The notes under the pieces were generated by a model. The model was not told the origin of the DNA. It saw only the letters and a program-made list of their open reading frames with translations, and searched no databases. Both the position numbers and the translations under genes were made by a program. This document shows, in pieces, positions 60,553 to 64,000 of a stretch of DNA of 64,000 nt. Location: the NCBI GenBank assembly GCA_947498785.1, contig CANMLS010000008.1, forward strand, positions 62,001 through 126,000. The letters are read 5' to 3'. This DNA comes from an uncultured Aquimarina sp. GTDB lineage: Bacteria; Bacteroidota; Bacteroidia; Flavobacteriales; Flavobacteriaceae. Positions within the stretch are counted from its first letter, which is position 1. The number at the start of each line of letters is the position of its first letter.

Positions 60553-62289
60553 TCAAACTGTTGCTTCTACAATATCCCTGAGATGTTCTTTTAATGAAAC
60601 ATCTTCGGGAATACTGATTTTTTTCTTCACTCTTTTTCTAGCCATTTTTACTGCGTGTACAGATACTCCTAATAGTTGAGCAGATTCTTTTATGGATAGA
60701 TTTAGTTTTATCAATAAACAATGCCTTATATCATTTGTTGACAGATCAGGGTAATGAGCATTGATTTGAGCTGTAATACCTGGGTATTGCGATTCGATTC
60801 GATTTTTTAGAATACCAAGATCAGAGGTAGATGAAATAAATTGACTTAATCTTTTTTCTGCTTCAAGAATTTCATCATGGTTGTTATATTTTATGGCAGA
60901 AGATAAGTACTTTTTAATAGTAGAGAGTTTATTTAGTTTTTCATTAACTGATATCATAGTTGCCAAAAACTCCTCTTCTTTGCTTTGTAAGTGTTTTTCT
61001 AAAATGATTTTTTCATTTTTCTTAAGAATTTCAATTTGCTTTTCACTTCTGTGATATTTTTTATAGAAAGCCAAGGACAATAAAAATAAAAGGAAGCTAC
61101 ATAAACCAATATATAAGGAAATAATATATAGTCTTTGTTTTTCATTTTTGTATGTGAGTATATCATTATCTCTGGTGAGCAATTCATTTTTATATTCTTC
61201 TTCTATCAATTGTATTTTTCCTTCAGATATTTTAGAATTATCTTCATTTCTTTTATTGTAAAGGCTATCAATTAAAGAACCGTATTTTTGATAATAGTTA
61301 GATGAAGCTTTCCAATCATTTGTTGTCTTATAAATAGCTCCTAGGTTTTTATAAATAAATACAACATCCATTGGATCTTCTGGGTTTTGTAAAATAGCAT
61401 TATTAAAATGAATAATAGCTTCTTTGTAATTACCTAATGAATTGTAGATTTTTCCTAGGACTACAGAATTTATTACTGCATAAGAGCTTAATTCTGGTTT
61501 ATTATGGATAATTTTTTTAGCTTCAATAGATTTTTCAAGAGCAATTTCGTATTTCCCCAAACTCCTATAAGCATCAGCAATAGAAGTCATGACATAACTA
61601 ATTTCTCCTTTTTTGTCAGAATTCTTAATACTTTCGAGATTTGCATTCCACCAATTGATTGCTTTTCCATATTCTTTTTTATCAAAATGAGCTAATGCCA
61701 AATTTGTATATAGACGATATCGTAAATCCTCTTTCTCAATTACATCAGAATCTTCTAATAATTCTTTTGAGTATGCCAAGACTTTATCAGGTTCTCCTAA
61801 TTTTAGATGACAATTAAGAATGTTCATCTTGGTGATTATTTCTGTTTTTCTATCATTTTGTCTTAAACTAATTTCAAGTATCTTATGATAATATTTTAAA
61901 GCTTTATAATAAAATGCCTGCTGTGTTAAAATACTAGCTTTATTATTATAAATATGCGGTAACATATATTCTAGGTGTCGATGTTGTTTAATTAAATTCT
62001 CAGCTTTTTCATAAACAATATTTGCACTATCAATCATAGAATTATTAGTGTAATAAATCCCTAGATTTACAAGATTTTGCAATTCTCCCTTATGGTAATT
62101 AGCCTCTCTCGATATATTTAATAGTCTCTTTAATAAATCCCCATTTCCAATAAGATCTTTTTTAGCAATTTGAGACAAGCTATCAATATATCTAATTTGA
62201 TGAGCAGAAGGCGTAGAATCCTGAGAATGTATTATGCTATAAAAGAACATAGCATACACGAATATTATTTTGTTGGTTAAGTTAGTCAC
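60553..62289 (-). CDS. Membrane TPR regulator with LuxR-type helix-turn-helix
   Basis: 578 residues: N-terminal signal (about 1-22), periplasmic TPR repeats (about 65-340; YKALKYYHKILEISLRQND, NSLGNYKEAIIHFNNAILQ), one transmembrane helix (about 390-410, LYIISLYIGLCSFLLFLLSL), a coiled-coil linker and a LuxR/GerE-like HTH (about 515-560; LNLSIKESAQLLGVSVHAVK). The topology matches the TPR-AraC protein at 10628 with a different DNA-binding end. It probably responds to an envelope signal. The very close 3' neighbour is small-RNA copy 3. Start and signal peptide agree. Confidence 0.85.
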   Translation of the reverse strand: MTNLTNKIIFVYAMFFYSIIHSQDSTPSAHQIRYIDSLSQIAKKDLIGNGDLLKRLLNISREANYHKGELQNLVNLGIYYTNNSMIDSANIVYEKAENLIKQHRHLEYMLPHIYNNKASILTQQAFYYKALKYYHKILEISLRQNDRKTEIITKMNILNCHLKLGEPDKVLAYSKELLEDSDVIEKEDLRYRLYTNLALAHFDKKEYGKAINWWNANLESIKNSDKKGEISYVMTSIADAYRSLGKYEIALEKSIEAKKIIHNKPELSSYAVINSVVLGKIYNSLGNYKEAIIHFNNAILQNPEDPMDVVFIYKNLGAIYKTTNDWKASSNYYQKYGSLIDSLYNKRNEDNSKISEGKIQLIEEEYKNELLTRDNDILTYKNEKQRLYIISLYIGLCSFLLFLLSLAFYKKYHRSEKQIEILKKNEKIILEKHLQSKEEEFLATMISVNEKLNKLSTIKKYLSSAIKYNNHDEILEAEKRLSQFISSTSDLGILKNRIESQYPGITAQINAHYPDLSTNDIRHCLLIKLNLSIKESAQLLGVSVHAVKMARKRVKKKISIPEDVSLKEHLRDIVEATV

Positions 62290-63662
62290 TTTGGTTTAAG
62301 AGTTTGTTATATTTCATTTGATTACAAACGTATTAAAATAAAAATAGTATGCTTTATGTATTCTTTTTTAAAAACATGTACCCTTAATGTACCCCGTTAT
62401 AAAATGAAATTTTATGTTGCATAGGGGTACTTTTGAATTCCAATTTAAAGATAAAAGATTATTCTATTCTGTACTAACAAAATAATATAACATAATAATT
62501 ATAACCTATAACAAATCGTTTTACACAAAATCATGATATGAAAACAATACTTATTATTATCAATACTTTGATTTACTTAAATTGATGTATTTAAGAATAT
62601 GTTTATAATACCCGTTAATCAAAAGTTATAATACAATATTTTATAAAGAAAGAGTATACGATCTTAATAGATAATAACCTTGGATAAAGCAGGAAAACAT
62701 TAGAAACTAGAGTGCCTCTAGGGTGATAATCAATTTTTTTTTGCTCTTCGATTCTCTAAATCACACAAATTAAAATTTAACAAGAAATGAATTTTTTTAC
62801 TTACTTATTAGTCATTTATGATTTTTGAATTTCAAAAATCAAATGCAGAAACATCTTCTCAATGGCAAAAAATCAAAAAATTGAGACACTGTCTTATGAA
62901 TTTAACAAAAATTATCTTAAAATTTTAACAATTTGATTTGGAGTCTGATTTCATATAAAGATAGATAGTGTTGTAAGCTGATATAGAAGAACAAAACTTA
63001 AGTTTACCACCAATGTTTACTTATGAAAACGAATATTGTTGTTAAAAATATTCTATGTTACACATGTTTTTGTTAAAAAATACAAAAAAAGTGATAAAAA
63101 ACAAGAATAGTTAATTTTTACTGTTAAAAATGTGTCTATATAATATTGACTAATGACTCTTTAAATTATAGACACTGGAACTAACTGAATTTACTTCCTT
63201 CAAACCAAAGATGGATTTAAAATAAAGTTTGTTATAGAATACTGAATCTTAAAACCTTAAAATAACTCATGAAACACTTATTAAAATATAAGCATGGTTC
63301 AAAATTTTATCCTTGATGTCTGAAGAGCACAATTATATTATTTAGAAAAAAAACAACCTTGATGAGAGCCTTAAAAATTAAATACACTACCAAATATTGT
63401 ATTTGATTGATAGTTCGATACTAAATGGTATAGTAAAAAACGTAAACCAAACTCTTAAAACCCTAAAAAGCTATGAAAAATAGTAAAAAACCATGCGCGG
63501 TTTTTCTATTGCGTAACACGAAAAATCTTCTGGAAGAAGAACTTAATAACAGAAAAATACTTCAAAAATCTTTGATCTTTTATGTCTATACGCAATAACT
63601 CTAAGGTTATTTTATTAGACAAAATTTAGGTAACCTTTACTTTTTTTAAAGTAAAAAAGGAT

Positions 63663-63741
63663 GTTATGATTGTTCTTTAAAAGCAACACTAATACAGCTA
63701 CGTAATCAATTCTATATTTTTTAAAAGAACTAAATCATAAC
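63663..63741 (+). repeat. Imperfect inverted repeat upstream of the GH9-like gene
   Basis: GTTATGATT (63663-63671) pairs with AATCATAAC (63733-63741), and GTTCTTT (63672-63678) with AAAGAAC (63724-63730), giving 16 pairs with a 2-nt bulge and a loop of about 45 nt. It lies 144 bp before the start codon. Confidence 0.5.
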
Positions 63742-63779
63742 TGTTAGAACCTATAATAGATGTGATATAAAAACTTTTA

Positions 63780-63828
63780 TGACAAATAGTAGGAAAGTAA
63801 CTATTCCTAGCAGCAATCCTATTTGTCA
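63780..63828 (+). repeat. Nested hairpin in the GH9-like leader
   Basis: TGACAAATAG (63780-63789) pairs with CTATTTGTCA (63819-63828), enclosing a small inner hairpin AGGAA/TTCCT. It ends 56 bp before the ATG, so it could lie in the mRNA leader or be an operator. Confidence 0.5.
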
Positions 63829-63884
63829 CAAAAACTAGTTATTAAAAAAATCAACAATACACTAAAATTAAAACCCTGAACATT

Positions 63885-64000
63885 ATGAAAAATTTTATGA
63901 GAGCAGGTGTAATGTTATTGTTCTACCTAATATGTAGTACGATGACTGCACAATTTAACTATGGAGAAGCCTTACAAAAGTCTCTTTTATTTTACGAAAC
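63885..64000 (+). CDS. Secreted glycoside hydrolase family 9-like protein (N-terminal fragment)
   Basis: Only 38 complete codons are visible. A signal peptide (MKNFMRAGVMLLFYLICSTM, cleaved near TAQ) is followed by FNYGEALQKSLLFYE, the beginning I associate with GH9 endoglucanases in Bacteroidota (YGEAL-x-KS-x-x-FYE-x-Q). The catalytic domain lies beyond the window, so the family is tentative. If correct, it would be exported to degrade cellulose or another beta-glucan. Confidence 0.55.
   Translation, partial: MKNFMRAGVMLLFYLICSTMTAQFNYGEALQKSLLFYE

Larger units (their letters stand above)
62290..63884. other. 1.6-kb AT-rich intergenic region without a recognisable gene
   Basis: No ORF with convincing coding features is present. 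The longest, at 63473-63598 (41 codons, basic, MKNSKKPCAVFLL), lacks further support. The region contains GTACCC and GTACCCC motifs near 62377 and 62391, and two inverted repeats close to the glycosidase start (63663-63741 and 63780-63828). It probably holds promoter and leader sequence for the GH9-like gene. Confidence 0.5.

Noticed and set aside
63473..63598. 41-codon basic ORF upstream of the GH9-like gene
   Set aside because: It has a start and stop but no leader, signal peptide or motif; at this AT content such ORFs arise by chance.

Overview
The window looks like chromosome of a marine Flavobacteriaceae bacterium (Bacteroidota), plausibly Aquimarina or a close relative; the genus is inference. 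Supporting signs: AT-rich DNA; promoters with the Bacteroidota -7 box TAnnTTTG; many lipoproteins with a short signal and SC(S/N)(D/N) start; a TonB-dependent receptor; a T9SS-type C-terminal domain; hybrid propeller histidine kinase; AraC regulators fused to TPR or GAF domains; and the gene order acpP-fabF-rnc-IPExxxVDY-pyk. No rRNA, tRNA or CRISPR array was seen.

Layout. 1-7.2 kb: suf operon start (sufA, sufB), thiL, an alpha/beta hydrolase, brnQ, an IS200-type transposase beside a decapitated peroxidase fragment, a VOC protein, a decayed 42-nt repeat tract and an aminopeptidase P. 7.3-10.2 kb: a BNR propeller protein. 10.3-22.8 kb: an accessory region holding a RiPP-like precursor, a TPR-AraC regulator, a divergent GAF-AraC regulator, a frameshifted lipoprotein, TPR and methyltransferase genes, a kelch lipoprotein, small secreted proteins and two tandem collagen-like lipoproteins. 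22.9-25.3 kb: DUF2721 protein, PAS histidine kinase and receiver protein. 25.3-31.4 kb: housekeeping genes pyk, rnc, fabF, acpP, purN, RNase H. 31.3-32.7 kb: a 1.3-kb segment bounded by a perfect 50-bp direct repeat of the RNase H 3' end. 33-46 kb: START protein, PfkB kinase, PurF-like enzyme, superoxide dismutase and an AddAB-like helicase/nuclease pair separated by an OmpA/TSP3 protein. 46-50 kb: small CxxC protein, TonB receptor and lipoprotein. 50-64 kb: two-component genes, duplicated lipoprotein units, a doubly broken T9SS-sorted gene, a beta-barrel protein, a TPR-LuxR regulator and the start of a probable GH9 enzyme.

The most interesting non-coding signals are two. (1) A shared upstream box, GAA(A)TTC-N3-GAA(W)TTC, occurs five times between 10.6 and 21.2 kb. 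Three copies sit exactly 53 nt before a -7 box. The box lies in front of the RiPP-like gene, the GAF-AraC regulator, a frameshifted lipoprotein, the kelch lipoprotein and the first collagen-like gene, which suggests a local regulon controlled by one of the two resident AraC proteins. (2) Three copies of a roughly 100-nt element (50.0, 50.7 and 60.4 kb) have an identically spaced promoter-like start, a conserved body and a terminator hairpin whose stem changes in sequence but keeps pairing; they look like a small-RNA family. Other unusual items are the 50-bp repeat-bounded segment carrying a 41-residue GG-type peptide, and the asymmetric loss of promoter box and terminator in the collagen-like gene pair. 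Coordinates and motifs were read by eye; family names come from recognition, not database searches.
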